Assembly (NCBI GenBank): GCA_949288175.1 | Contig: CASEIV010000009.1 | Span: 62,001 to 126,000 of the forward strand | Direction: 5' to 3' | Origin: an uncultured Eubacteriales bacterium | GTDB lineage: Bacteria > Bacillota > Clostridia > TANB77 > CAG-508 | DNA length: 64,000 bases | Made by a program: the position numbers and the translations under genes | The notes under the pieces: generated by a model | The model's database searches: none | What the model was told of the DNA's origin: nothing | What the model saw: the letters and a program-made list of their open reading frames with translations, nothing else | Shown: positions 1-8,285 of the stretch, piece by piece | Numbering within the stretch: the first letter of the stretch is position 1 | Layout: the number at the start of each line of letters is the position of its first letter

Positions 1-1167
1 TCATTAATTTCTACAACACCAGAACACGGAGCAGAAACATTAACCAATTTATGGAGAGAAGCAAACTTGGCACAAAGTTATTTAAGTATGTTACCAGTAG
101 CTAGTCAAGAACTAGAAAATACAGAAAAATTTTTAAATCAAGTAAGCGATTATAGTTATTCTTTATCCAGAAAAAATATATATAATGAAAGTTTGAGTGA
201 GGAAGATTTGGCAAATCTTGAAGAACTGCATTCCTATAGCACAGAATTAGAAAATACATTAAACCAATTATCAGAAGATTTAAATAGTGGAAGGTTTGAA
301 TGGGGAGAGTTAACAGAAAAAGGAACAGTCGCATTTGCCCAACAAGTAGATAATATATCGAAAGAAAGTTTTAGCAATCTAGAAGAGAACTTTCATGAAT
401 ATGCTGGTTTAATTTATGATGGAGCCTATTCAGAACATATGACAAGTACAGAGAAAAAAGGATTAACAGGAGAAGATATTGACGAAAATAGGGCAAAAGG
501 GCTTGTAGAAGAATTTATAGGAAAAGATAAAATAAAAGAGATATCTAGTTTAGGACTATCTGAAAATGCAACTATTCCTGCCTATACATTTTCTATTACA
601 GGTAACAATGATGAAAATATTAATATTTCGATTTCTCAAAAGGGTGGACATGTGATATATATGAATACGAATAGAGAAGTAAATGCGGAAATTTTATCAC
701 AAGAAGAAGCAACACGAAAAGGAAAAGAATTTTTAGAAAATAGGGGATTTGCTAATATGCAAGAAACTTACTATCTTACCCAAGAAGGAATTACAACTAT
801 TAATTATGCTTATAAGCAAGATGATGTAATTGCATATCCAGACTTAATCAAAATAAAAGTTGCTTTAGATAATGGAGAAATACTAGGAATTGAAACAACA
901 GGATATTTAAATAATCACACAGAAAGAGATATCAGTAATGTTCAAATTACGAGTGAAGAAGCAAAAGAAAATCTAAATCCAAAACTAGAATTGACAAGTG
1001 AAGGAATGGCCATTATTCCAACAGAATGGCAAACAGAGATATTGTGTTATGAATTTAAAGGGAAAGTAAATGATAAAGAATTTCTAGTATATATTAATGC
1101 AGAAAATGGAAGGGAAGAAGATATATTAATCATAACAGACACAGGAAATGGTGTTTTAACAATGTAA
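1..1167 (+). CDS. ypeB: Germination protein YpeB, 5'-truncated by the window edge
   Basis: The frame is open from base 1, so the gene starts outside the window; 388 C-terminal residues are visible. The first residues (HGAETLTNLWREANLAQSYL) and the following FLNQVSDYSYSLSRKN stretch match YpeB, the partner that stabilises and localises the spore cortex-lytic enzyme SleB. The C-terminal half holds the PepSY-like repeats usual for YpeB, seen as recurring 'EEA..KGKEFLENRG' and 'SEEAKENLNPKLEL' segments. In relatives sleB lies directly upstream, so it is probably just outside the left edge. The gene is followed by a long palindrome shared with the convergent VanW gene. Confidence 0.88.
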   Translation, partial: SLISTTPEHGAETLTNLWREANLAQSYLSMLPVASQELENTEKFLNQVSDYSYSLSRKNIYNESLSEEDLANLEELHSYSTELENTLNQLSEDLNSGRFEWGELTEKGTVAFAQQVDNISKESFSNLEENFHEYAGLIYDGAYSEHMTSTEKKGLTGEDIDENRAKGLVEEFIGKDKIKEISSLGLSENATIPAYTFSITGNNDENINISISQKGGHVIYMNTNREVNAEILSQEEATRKGKEFLENRGFANMQETYYLTQEGITTINYAYKQDDVIAYPDLIKIKVALDNGEILGIETTGYLNNHTERDISNVQITSEEAKENLNPKLELTSEGMAIIPTEWQTEILCYEFKGKVNDKEFLVYINAENGREEDILIITDTGNGVLTM

Positions 1168-1177
1168 AAATATAATG

Positions 1178-1281
1178 GGTTGCCAAAGGGGACGTGTTAA
1201 AATGGCAACCTTATTAATTTGAAAATAAATTATTTAATATAAATAAAAGGTTGCCATTTTAACACGTCCCCTTTGGCAACC
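1178..1281. repeat. Perfect 33-bp inverted repeat (GGGGACGTG family)
   Basis: The arms at 1178-1210 and 1249-1281 are exact reverse complements around a 38-base AT-rich loop. Each arm is itself capped by ggttgcca and tggcaacc, so it can fold alone (clover-like). It lies between the convergent ypeB and VanW genes and could end transcription from both sides. The internal word ggggacgtg(t/c)(t/c)aaaatgg recurs at 25840-25884. The form resembles REP elements mobilised by Y1-type transposases, but no transposase is in the window. Confidence 0.85.
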
Positions 1282-1289
1282 TCTAATAT

Positions 1290-2960
1290 TTAATGTCTTT
1301 TATATGTATCTTTTGATAATAATTCTGTACTTACTATTTGACCGTTTTGTTTTAAGATTCTGTAAGCTTCTGAATAAGTAGAATCAGCTGTACTACCAGT
1401 TACATATGAAGAGATTTCAACTTCATATTCATTATCTGTTCTTAGACCATATATATCAAATTTAGCAATACCTCCAGAAACAGAGCATACTAATTTAATA
1501 GGATAATCTCTATTATTTTTAAATTTAAAATCAATTGAACCATATACAACAGTAGCATCTCTACTTGCTATAACATATGATGGGACAAATTGATGATTAC
1601 TTCTTTCTACAATTTCTAAGTTTGCATATAAAACAGCATTATATAATGTAGAAGTAATTTGGCAAATTCCACCACCTAATCCATCGACTACTTCGCCACT
1701 AACATATATAGGAGCTTCTTTATAGCCAGCAGCAATTGTTCTTTCTCCTACAACTTGGTTATATGAAAATGTTTCACCAGGCATTAAAACTGTACCATTA
1801 ATTTTTGAAGCAGCTAGTTGTAAATTGGTTGTTCTATCTCTATCTCGTGTAGAATATCTTGTGGAATAGGTTGAAAGCATATCTGGAAATGCTTCTGTAC
1901 CAATCATATTTGTTGTTACACTAGGGTATAGGATTTGTAAAGGTATAATATATTCTGAGTTTTCTTCTAATAGCATTTCTTTTGCTTCATCTAAAGAAAT
2001 TGCGAAATCTAAACCATTTTCAGATGGATAAACAGCAAATGGATTTTGCGTATAATAAGCATCAACAGGTTCTTTATATATTTCATTATAGATTTTTTCA
2101 ATATTAATTTCAGAAGGCTGTTTAGAAACAGTAGCAATATCTAAAGTTCTATTTTTTAAAGTTAAATTTGAAATACCATTTTTTATATATGTACACATTT
2201 GATCTACATTTACAATATTTCCTTCAGATCCACGAGTAACAATTAAGTTATTTCCTTCAATATAATAACCACTTTCAATAACTGTATCAGGTAATTTAGA
2301 TGAAATATCATTTAAGGCTATTCTTAATTGCTCTTCATCTAAGGTTGCTGTGAGTTCTATATCAATAGGATCAATCCATGTTTTTAAAGCTGTAAAACTG
2401 TTCTCAAAAATATTACCAGATTTACCAGTTTCATATGCTTGTTTGACAGCAGAATCAATATCAAAATTTACATTAAGTGCAGATAAAGGAATACTTGTTT
2501 GATAATCATTATGTACCAAATTGATATTTTCTGGCAAATTTTCATTGATATAATTTTGTATGGTTTCTTTTGCTTCTTCTGTTGATAAATTAGAAACATT
2601 GATACCTTTTATATTGATTCCAGAAATAATATTTTGATTTTGGTTGTTTACAAAAGTAAAAATCAAGAAAGCAATACATAGTATAATTATTAAAACCAAC
2701 ATGCAAATGCCAAAAATACGTAGTGTATGTGAATGTAAATGTCTGTCATTTTCTGGATGATAATTTTCTACTGGGTGAAATTCTCGTCTTTCTGTATTAG
2801 TTTTTTCTAAAGGGTGTAATACTTTTTCCTCAGTATCTGTTTCTTCTACTGGATGAAATTCTTTTTTTTCAGTATTTATTTCTTCCTCAGGATTGGATTC
2901 TACACCCAATAAAGTTACTTTATCTATAGGTTTTTCCAATTCTATATTCTTTGTATCCAT
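1290..2960 (-). CDS. VanW family membrane-anchored cell-wall protein
   Basis: The protein has 556 residues. I use ATG at 2960, six bases after GGAG, rather than TTG at 2978. Order of parts: a charged cytoplasmic N-terminus with three imperfect 13-residue repeats (EKKEFHPVEE, EEKVLHPLEK, ERREFHPVEN); one membrane helix at about residues 80-104; a peptidoglycan-binding-4-like region after it; and a VanW domain at about 360-510 with GETFSYNQVVGERT, GGGICQITSTLYNA and a final SIDFKFKN. VanW domains occur in many Gram-positive envelope proteins and are not by themselves evidence of vancomycin resistance; their biochemistry is unsettled. It is transcribed alone, convergent to ypeB. Confidence 0.85.
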   Translation of the reverse strand: MDTKNIELEKPIDKVTLLGVESNPEEEINTEKKEFHPVEETDTEEKVLHPLEKTNTERREFHPVENYHPENDRHLHSHTLRIFGICMLVLIIILCIAFLIFTFVNNQNQNIISGINIKGINVSNLSTEEAKETIQNYINENLPENINLVHNDYQTSIPLSALNVNFDIDSAVKQAYETGKSGNIFENSFTALKTWIDPIDIELTATLDEEQLRIALNDISSKLPDTVIESGYYIEGNNLIVTRGSEGNIVNVDQMCTYIKNGISNLTLKNRTLDIATVSKQPSEINIEKIYNEIYKEPVDAYYTQNPFAVYPSENGLDFAISLDEAKEMLLEENSEYIIPLQILYPSVTTNMIGTEAFPDMLSTYSTRYSTRDRDRTTNLQLAASKINGTVLMPGETFSYNQVVGERTIAAGYKEAPIYVSGEVVDGLGGGICQITSTLYNAVLYANLEIVERSNHQFVPSYVIASRDATVVYGSIDFKFKNNRDYPIKLVCSVSGGIAKFDIYGLRTDNEYEVEISSYVTGSTADSTYSEAYRILKQNGQIVSTELLSKDTYKRH

Positions 2961-3225
2961 AAAATTCTCCTTTATCAAATGTCTTTTTTATTATATCATA
3001 ATTCGTCAAAAAATTATATATCATTACATAAAATTTATAAAATACGAAAAGGTAGTTTTTGCTATATAATGATATAAATATTCATAAGGAAATCAAAGAT
3101 TTTCATAAAATAAAAAAAGGAAAAAAAGAAAAAATTTGTTAAAATATTTTTATAGAAAAAGAGAATACTAATAATATAAAGTTGTATATACAATTTTATA
3201 ATTTTAAATTTTTTAGGAGGAAATT

Positions 3226-3399
3226 ATGTCTAAGAATCGTCATTTAATTTCTGAAAATTTAAGAGAAGAAATTGCAAAAGAATTAGGAGTATATGAACAA
3301 GTAAAAAAAGATGGAGGAAGCTGGGGAAATGTTTCTTCTAAAGATTGCGGAAATATTGTTTCAAAGGCAATAGAAATAGCAAATAGAGCAGTAGAATAG
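3226..3399 (+). CDS. Small acid-soluble spore protein, alpha/beta type
   Basis: The protein has 57 residues and follows a strong AGGAGG six bases before ATG. The segment REEIAKELGVYEQV matches the first conserved helix of alpha/beta SASPs, including the E-I-A-x-E context that the GPR germination protease cuts. DCGNIVSKAIEIANRAV matches the second helix. Such proteins coat spore DNA in an A-like form and supply amino acids at germination. It is a short, diverged member (typical members have 60-75 residues) with a tryptophan in the G-S-W-G-N linker. It is monocistronic, with a rho-independent terminator five bases after the stop. A forespore promoter is expected but could not be assigned with certainty. 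Confidence 0.8.
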   Translation: MSKNRHLISENLREEIAKELGVYEQVKKDGGSWGNVSSKDCGNIVSKAIEIANRAVE

Positions 3400-3405
3400 T
3401 AGCGG

Positions 3406-3442
3406 ATATGGGTAGAATAAGAAAATTCTATCCATATTTTTT
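3406..3442 (+). terminator. Rho-independent terminator of the SASP gene
   Basis: A 13-bp stem (3406-3418 with 3425-3437, one G-U pair), a six-base loop aagaaa, then a T run. It starts directly after the SASP stop codon. Confidence 0.9.
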
Positions 3443-3446
3443 AAAT

Positions 3447-3493
3447 TCAAGTTCAATATTTTACAAGGGGATGGTGCAATATATTGAACTTGA
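3447..3493. repeat. Isolated 13-bp perfect hairpin with 21-base loop
   Basis: The arms tcaagttcaatat (3447-3459) and atattgaacttga (3481-3493) are exact reverse complements around a loop containing acaaggggatggtgc, which is G-rich for this genome. A short T run follows. It lies between the SASP terminator and murF and may be a second terminator, a leader structure of murF or a small RNA. Confidence 0.65.
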
Positions 3494-3561
3494 TTTTCTT
3501 GTATAGTTGCAAAAAAAGAAATTTAATCATATAATGCTAAAAAAGATATAGAGGTGAAAAA

Positions 3562-4968
3562 ATGAAAAATATAATCATAAAAGATATACTAGCATGTACT
3601 GGTGGAAAATTGATTACAGGAAATGAAAATGTAGTATGTAAAGAATTTTCCAAAGATACGAGAACAATAAAAGAAGGAGATATATACATAGGAATCAAAG
3701 GAGAAAATTTTGATGGAAATGTATTTTGGAAAAAAGCATTAGATAATGGCGCAATGGGAGTTATTATTCAGGATGTAGAATTTGATAAAAATGATATAGA
3801 AGCATATCAAAACAAAGTGATTATAAAAGTAGAAGATACTTTGCAAGCACTATATAAATTAGCAAGTTATAAAAGAGATATATATGATGTACCTGTTGTA
3901 GCCATTACTGGTAGTGTGGGAAAAACAAGTACAAAAGATTTGGTTGCCAATGTTGTTGCACAGAAATATAAAATATGTAAAACAATAGGAAATAATAACA
4001 ATAATATTGGAATGCCATTTACAATATTAAATGCACCAAATGATATAGAAGCATTTGTATTAGAAATGGGAATGAATCATTTTGGAGAAATTCATTTACT
4101 TTCTAAAATTGCAAAACCGAATATATGTATTATTACGAATATAGGTACTTCACATATAGGAAATTTGGGTTCAAGAGAAAATATATTAAAGGCAAAATTA
4201 GAAATATTAGATGGTGCCCAAAATCCATATATGGTTGTGAACAATGATAATGATTTATTACATAAATGGTATGAAGAAAATAAAGATAAGATAAACATAA
4301 AAACATACGGAATCAATGAAAAAAGTGATATACAAGCAAAAGAGATTCAATTACATGAAGATGGTAGTGAATATACTATTAGCTTAAACAATAAAGAAGA
4401 GAAAATAAAAGTTCCTGTTGGAGGAGAACATTTTGTATTAAATAGTTTATGTGCCATTGCAGTTGGAAAATTATTAAATATAGAAAATGAAGATATAAAA
4501 AGAGGAATTGAAACATTTTCTCTTACGAAAAATAGAATGGAAATCATAGAATTAAAAAATGGTATTAAGCTAATTAATGATGCATACAATTCTAGTGTAG
4601 AATCTGTAAAGGCAAGTTTAGCATATATGAACCATATGAAAGCAAATAGAAGAATTGCAGTATTAGGAGATATATTAGAAACAGGAGAATTTGCAGAACA
4701 ACTACATAAAGAGATAGGCAAAATTGTATGCGAAAATCAAGTAGATATTTTAATTTGTAGCGGAGAAAGTGCAAAATATATTGTTGAATCTGCAAAAGAC
4801 AATGGGTTTGATGAGAAACATATATATTATTTTGAAAACAAAGCAGAGATTACAGATGTATTAAAGCAAATGATGCAAGAAGAAGATGTTATCTTATTTA
4901 AGGCGTCAAATGGTATGCGTTTTTTTGATATAGCAGAAAAGATAAAAATAGAGTCTAATAAATTATAA
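3562..4968 (+). CDS. murF: UDP-N-acetylmuramoyl-tripeptide--D-alanyl-D-alanine ligase MurF
   Basis: The protein has 468 residues, the usual length for MurF. It adds D-Ala-D-Ala to the UDP-MurNAc-tripeptide in the cytoplasm, the last step of the peptidoglycan stem peptide. The Mur ligase N-terminal domain is followed by the ATP-binding loop GSVGKTSTKD (residues 117-126), the GNNNNNIGMPFT stretch and EMGMNHFGEI of the central domain, and the C-terminal domain with KNRMEI, NDAYNSS and LGDILETG. The start is ATG after aggtg. ddl, which makes its substrate D-Ala-D-Ala, begins 36 bases downstream, so the two form an operon. Confidence 0.95.
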   Translation: MKNIIIKDILACTGGKLITGNENVVCKEFSKDTRTIKEGDIYIGIKGENFDGNVFWKKALDNGAMGVIIQDVEFDKNDIEAYQNKVIIKVEDTLQALYKLASYKRDIYDVPVVAITGSVGKTSTKDLVANVVAQKYKICKTIGNNNNNIGMPFTILNAPNDIEAFVLEMGMNHFGEIHLLSKIAKPNICIITNIGTSHIGNLGSRENILKAKLEILDGAQNPYMVVNNDNDLLHKWYEENKDKINIKTYGINEKSDIQAKEIQLHEDGSEYTISLNNKEEKIKVPVGGEHFVLNSLCAIAVGKLLNIENEDIKRGIETFSLTKNRMEIIELKNGIKLINDAYNSSVESVKASLAYMNHMKANRRIAVLGDILETGEFAEQLHKEIGKIVCENQVDILICSGESAKYIVESAKDNGFDEKHIYYFENKAEITDVLKQMMQEEDVILFKASNGMRFFDIAEKIKIESNKL

Positions 4969-5004
4969 GGAAAATACAGTAATCAAAACAAAGGAGAGGA
5001 TAGT

Positions 5005-6048
5005 ATGAAAATAAAATTGGGACTTATTTTTGGAGGGATGTCAACAGAAAATGAAGTTTCTGTTATGTCAGCAAATTCAATTTTAAAAAATCTAGATAAA
5101 AGCAAATATGACATTTTTCCGATATATATATCAAAAAGTGGAGAATGGTATCAATATGATAATTTAGAGAATATAGAGATTAGTGAAGATATGCATCATA
5201 TGAAAAAAATAGAAAACATAATGAAAAACTTACAAAATTTAGATGTTCTTTTTCCAGTATTACATGGATTATATGGAGAAGATGGAACAATTCAAGGATT
5301 ATTCGAAATATTAAAGAAATCATATGTTGGATGTGGTGTCTTAGCATCAAGTGTAGGAATGGATAAAGCTTATACAAAAGTTATTTTTGACAAAGCAAAT
5401 ATTTGTCAAGCACCATATATATATTTGAAAAAAGCTAGAGATCAGTATACATATATAGATAAAGAATTTAATGAGAGAAAAATATCTTTAGAAGAGACAG
5501 CAAATATCGTTGAAAAAGAAATTGGTTTTCCAGCATTTATAAAACCAGCAAATTCTGGTTCAAGTGTCGGAATTAACAAAGCGAAAAATAAAGAGGAATT
5601 AAAAAAATATATAGAATATGCAGGGAAATTTGATAAAAAGATTTTAATAGAAAAAGGTATTCAGGGACAAGAAGTAGAATGTGCAGTGCTTGGAAATGAT
5701 GATGTAATGGCATCTTGCGTAGGAGAAATAAAATCTGCTGATGAATTTTATAGTTATGATGCCAAATATCAAAATGAAAATTCAAGAACATTGATTCCAG
5801 CAAATTTAAATGAAGAAGTTGCAAATGAAATTAGAAAGCTAGCAATAAAAGCATTTAAAGCAATTGATGGGAAAGGATTGTCAAGAGTAGATTTCTTTGT
5901 AGAAGATAAAACAAATCAAATATATATTAATGAAATTAACACCTTACCAGGATTTACGAAAATAAGTATGTATCCTAAATTATTTGAAGCTGTAGGAATA
6001 CCATATGAAGAATTATTAGATAAATTGATAAATTTGGCACAAGAATAA
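5005..6048 (+). CDS. ddl: D-alanine--D-alanine ligase
   Basis: The protein has 347 residues and an ATP-grasp fold. It makes D-Ala-D-Ala, which MurF from the preceding gene uses. Visible family marks are the N-terminal GGMSTENEVS, the ATP-grasp KPANSGSSVGI, LIEKGIQGQEVECAVLG, DFFVED, and the C-terminal metal and substrate motif EINTLPGFT. The start is ATG with GGAGAGG upstream. The D-Ala-D-Lac type cannot be excluded from sequence alone, but nothing else in the window suggests a vancomycin resistance cluster. A long inverted-repeat element and a terminator follow. Confidence 0.94.
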   Translation: MKIKLGLIFGGMSTENEVSVMSANSILKNLDKSKYDIFPIYISKSGEWYQYDNLENIEISEDMHHMKKIENIMKNLQNLDVLFPVLHGLYGEDGTIQGLFEILKKSYVGCGVLASSVGMDKAYTKVIFDKANICQAPYIYLKKARDQYTYIDKEFNERKISLEETANIVEKEIGFPAFIKPANSGSSVGINKAKNKEELKKYIEYAGKFDKKILIEKGIQGQEVECAVLGNDDVMASCVGEIKSADEFYSYDAKYQNENSRTLIPANLNEEVANEIRKLAIKAFKAIDGKGLSRVDFFVEDKTNQIYINEINTLPGFTKISMYPKLFEAVGIPYEELLDKLINLAQE

Positions 6049-6055
6049 ATTGTAA

Positions 6056-6258
6056 GTTACAGTTCAGACGCAAAGGCTCGAAAGGTTACATATATATCAT
6101 TTTTCATACCTTGTGTGTCGCAACCACTGATGTTGAAAAATAGATTTTAAATAGTCTTAAATAAATTTAATCCTATCTAAAATCTATTTTCAACGAAAGA
6201 AGGTTGCTCCAATCGCACTCGCTTTTGCTCGTTTGATCGCTTGAGTTTGAACTGTAAC
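6056..6258. repeat. Nested long inverted-repeat element (element A)
   Basis: The outer arms gttacagttca (6056-6066) and tgaactgtaac (6248-6258) are exact complements. Inside, gcaacc (6120-6125) faces ggttgc (6202-6207), and the innermost stem pairs 6132-6148 with 6179-6194 (one bulge). The right half contains ctccaatcgcactc, almost the same as ctccaatcgcattc in element C (31.9 kb). With the terminator behind it, this fills the gap between ddl and the J-domain gene; no gene is visible there. Confidence 0.75.
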
Positions 6259-6280
6259 AATTGTAATTAAATTATGTAAT

Positions 6281-6308
6281 AAAAAATCCATAAAACTATG
6301 GATTTTTT
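6281..6308. terminator. Rho-independent terminator after ddl
   Basis: A 12-bp perfect stem (6281-6292 with 6297-6308), loop aaac, T run to 6310. A tataat at 6321-6326 may be the -10 of the J-domain gene, but I see no clear -35. Confidence 0.85.
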
Positions 6309-6357
6309 TTATTTTTATGGTATAATAAAAACACCTGATTATTGGGGAGGATGTCAA

Positions 6358-7233
6358 ATGATTTTTAAAGATTATTATAAAATTTTGGGGCTAGAAACCA
6401 GTAGAGTTTCTATTGATGAAATAAAAGTAGCATATCGAAATTCTGCTAAAAAATATCATCCAGATGTAAATGTAGGAGATAATTTAGCAGAAGAACGTAT
6501 AAAAGATATCAATGAAGCATATAGAATCTTATCTACACCAAGTTCTAAAAGAAAATATGATAGAATATGGAATTCACATAATTTAGTTAATAAACAGTTT
6601 AATATGAAAGGAAAAGATTCTATTGTAAAAATGTTTTTTGGAAATATTAAACAAAACCAAGAAGACAAAAGTGAGAAAAAAGGGAAAGAGCCATTAAGAG
6701 GAGAAAATGTTGAAACAGAGATTAATACAACTATATATGAGGCTTTTTATGGATTAGATAAAAAAATATCTTTACGAACAGTTGATGGAAAGATGAAAAC
6801 ATTTACTGTAACAGTACCTCAAGGGATAAGAAATGGTGAAAAAATACGATTAATAGGGCAAGGAAAACCTGGAATCAATGGTGCTAAAAATGGAGATTTA
6901 TTTATAAAAATCAATATAAAAGATGACAAAAAGTTCAAATTGCAAGGTTGTGATATGTATACAGACTTGTTAATAACTCCATGGGAAGCAGCATTAGGTA
7001 CAAGAGTAAATATTCAATCAATTGATGAAGAGACAAAGGTATATATTCCTCAAGGAATACAAAGTGGAGAAAAAATCAGAATACCAGGCAAAGGGTATAA
7101 AGACGGAAAAGGTTCAAGAGGAGATTTAATTGCAGAAGTAAAAATTATGGTACCTAAAAAATTAACAAATGAAGAAAAGAAAATATTTGAAGAATTAAAT
7201 CATGTATCAACCTTTAATCCAAGAAAAGACTAA
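6358..7233 (+). CDS. J-domain chaperone, CbpA/DnaJ type II (no zinc finger)
   Basis: The protein has 291 residues. I use ATG at 6358, seven bases after GGGGAGG, rather than an upstream in-frame start that lies within the terminator. The J domain covers about residues 4-68, with the HPD motif at 34-36 (KKYHPDVN) that stimulates DnaK ATPase. A linker is followed by two beta-sandwich peptide-binding domains (GLDKKISLRT, VPQGIRNGEKIRLIGQGKPG and IPQGIQSGEKIRIPGKGYKDG). The CxxCxGxG zinc-finger repeats of DnaJ are absent, so this is a class II co-chaperone. No dnaK or grpE is nearby. Confidence 0.88.
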   Translation: MIFKDYYKILGLETSRVSIDEIKVAYRNSAKKYHPDVNVGDNLAEERIKDINEAYRILSTPSSKRKYDRIWNSHNLVNKQFNMKGKDSIVKMFFGNIKQNQEDKSEKKGKEPLRGENVETEINTTIYEAFYGLDKKISLRTVDGKMKTFTVTVPQGIRNGEKIRLIGQGKPGINGAKNGDLFIKINIKDDKKFKLQGCDMYTDLLITPWEAALGTRVNIQSIDEETKVYIPQGIQSGEKIRIPGKGYKDGKGSRGDLIAEVKIMVPKKLTNEEKKIFEELNHVSTFNPRKD

Positions 7234-7254
7234 GAAAAAATCGTATATTTACAT

Positions 7255-7283
7255 AAAATACATATTGACAAAATATGTATTTT
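7255..7283. terminator. Palindrome after the J-domain gene, possible terminator
   Basis: aaaatacatat (7255-7265) pairs perfectly with atatgtatttt (7273-7283); flanking tacat and atgta extend the stem. It is pure AT and has only a short T run, so termination is uncertain. Confidence 0.5.
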
Positions 7284-7367
7284 CATGTAAAATAAATAGT
7301 GGATGTTATATAAAATAAAACAAATGACAAGCTATGGATTAAAAAACATAGAAACGGAGGGAAAAAA

Positions 7368-7892
7368 ATGGAGACATGGGAAGGAAAGAGCTTTAGCATT
7401 ACAGATCCAAAAGGAGTAAGTACAGTCATCTATCAAATCATTAAAACTCCAAAAGAATTGTTGAAGGAATATCCTAAATATGTTTTAGAGAGATTGGAAT
7501 CAACAAATGAAATTAGAGGAGACATGACAAGAAAGACTTTTTATGTAGACTTTCCGTCAGTAGACCAAGATGATTTAGTTATATTATCTTTTGGAAAAGA
7601 TAGAGTGGTTGTTAATACAGCTATTTTGGACGGTGATAAAGTTTCTATCAGTAAAAAACCAATGCCTTTAAAATTTGATAGTATATATTCAGAAAATGAG
7701 ACTGAAATAAAAGATTTTAAGTACACTCCAAATTTAAAGAGACCTATTTGTGTCATTGACCCAGAAACAACAGAAGAAGTAAAACCTGTACTTTATTTTG
7801 ATGAAAAAACAAATGAAGTTAAAGGAAAATGTAAGTTGAAACCAAACAAACCTTATTTTGCCTTTGAAATCAGAGACAAAAAAGGGGATTAA
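7368..7892 (+). CDS. Unknown protein, first gene of the VirD4-like operon
   Basis: The protein has 174 residues and follows GGAGGG. I do not recognise the family. It has no signal peptide or membrane helix and looks like a small soluble alpha/beta protein. Visible stretches are WEGKSFSITDPKG at the N-terminus, YVDFPSVDQDDLVILSFGKD in the middle and a Lys-rich C-terminus (KGKCKLKPNKPYFAFEIRDK). The next gene starts 14 bases after the stop, and the VirD4-like ATPase follows, so the three are probably co-transcribed and may work together. An accessory of a secretion or DNA-transfer ATPase is inference only. Confidence 0.6.
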   Translation: METWEGKSFSITDPKGVSTVIYQIIKTPKELLKEYPKYVLERLESTNEIRGDMTRKTFYVDFPSVDQDDLVILSFGKDRVVVNTAILDGDKVSISKKPMPLKFDSIYSENETEIKDFKYTPNLKRPICVIDPETTEEVKPVLYFDEKTNEVKGKCKLKPNKPYFAFEIRDKKGD

Positions 7893-7906
7893 GGAGGAAA
7901 GTTTAA

Positions 7907-8257
7907 ATGAATAGTCCAAGACAAATGCAAGATTCACAGTTAAACAATAAAGTATTATGCTGTTGTTATTTAGTGCAACAATGCATAATGGAATTAGGAG
8001 AAAATGGAAAGAAATTAGAAGATATAGCACATAATGAAAAAGATTTAGGAACGCTAGGAGTTCCAGTAGTTGATACAACTGCAAAAGATGTTGAAAATAC
8101 TTTAGATGATGAAGGAAGAATGACAAGAAAAATAGAAAAAGGACCTGTTATAAAATCAGCTAAACTTCCTAAAGATATCAAAAGTATAAAACAATTACAA
8201 GAGATAAATAATAAAAATAAATTGAATGCTAGAAAAGAAGAAGAGCATGAAATATAG
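7907..8257 (+). CDS. Unknown small protein in the VirD4-like operon
   Basis: The protein has 116 residues and follows AAGGAGG. The family is not recognised. It has a CCC cluster at residues 18-20 (KVLCCCYLVQQC) with one more Cys nearby, and a highly charged Lys/Glu-rich C-terminal third (KSIKQLQEINNKNKLNARKEEEHE) that probably forms a helix. There is no membrane segment. It lies 14 bases after the previous gene and 28 bases before the GTG start of the VirD4-like gene, which supports an operon. Function unknown. Confidence 0.55.
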   Translation: MNSPRQMQDSQLNNKVLCCCYLVQQCIMELGENGKKLEDIAHNEKDLGTLGVPVVDTTAKDVENTLDDEGRMTRKIEKGPVIKSAKLPKDIKSIKQLQEINNKNKLNARKEEEHEI

Positions 8258-8285
8258 ATAAAAACAAAAGAGTAGGTGAATAAAT

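Noticed and set aside
1290..2960. Vancomycin resistance cluster (VanW with ddl nearby)
   Set aside because: VanW domains are common in Firmicutes envelopes; there is no vanH, vanX, vanS or vanR, and ddl sits in an ordinary murF-ddl operon.
3000..3225. Sigma-G promoter of the SASP gene
   Set aside because: gaata and similar words occur, but the AT-rich sequence offers several equally weak choices.
5005..6048. Unusual Asn in GGMSTENEVS of Ddl
   Set aside because: This position varies in the family (His, Arg and others), so no functional meaning can be claimed.
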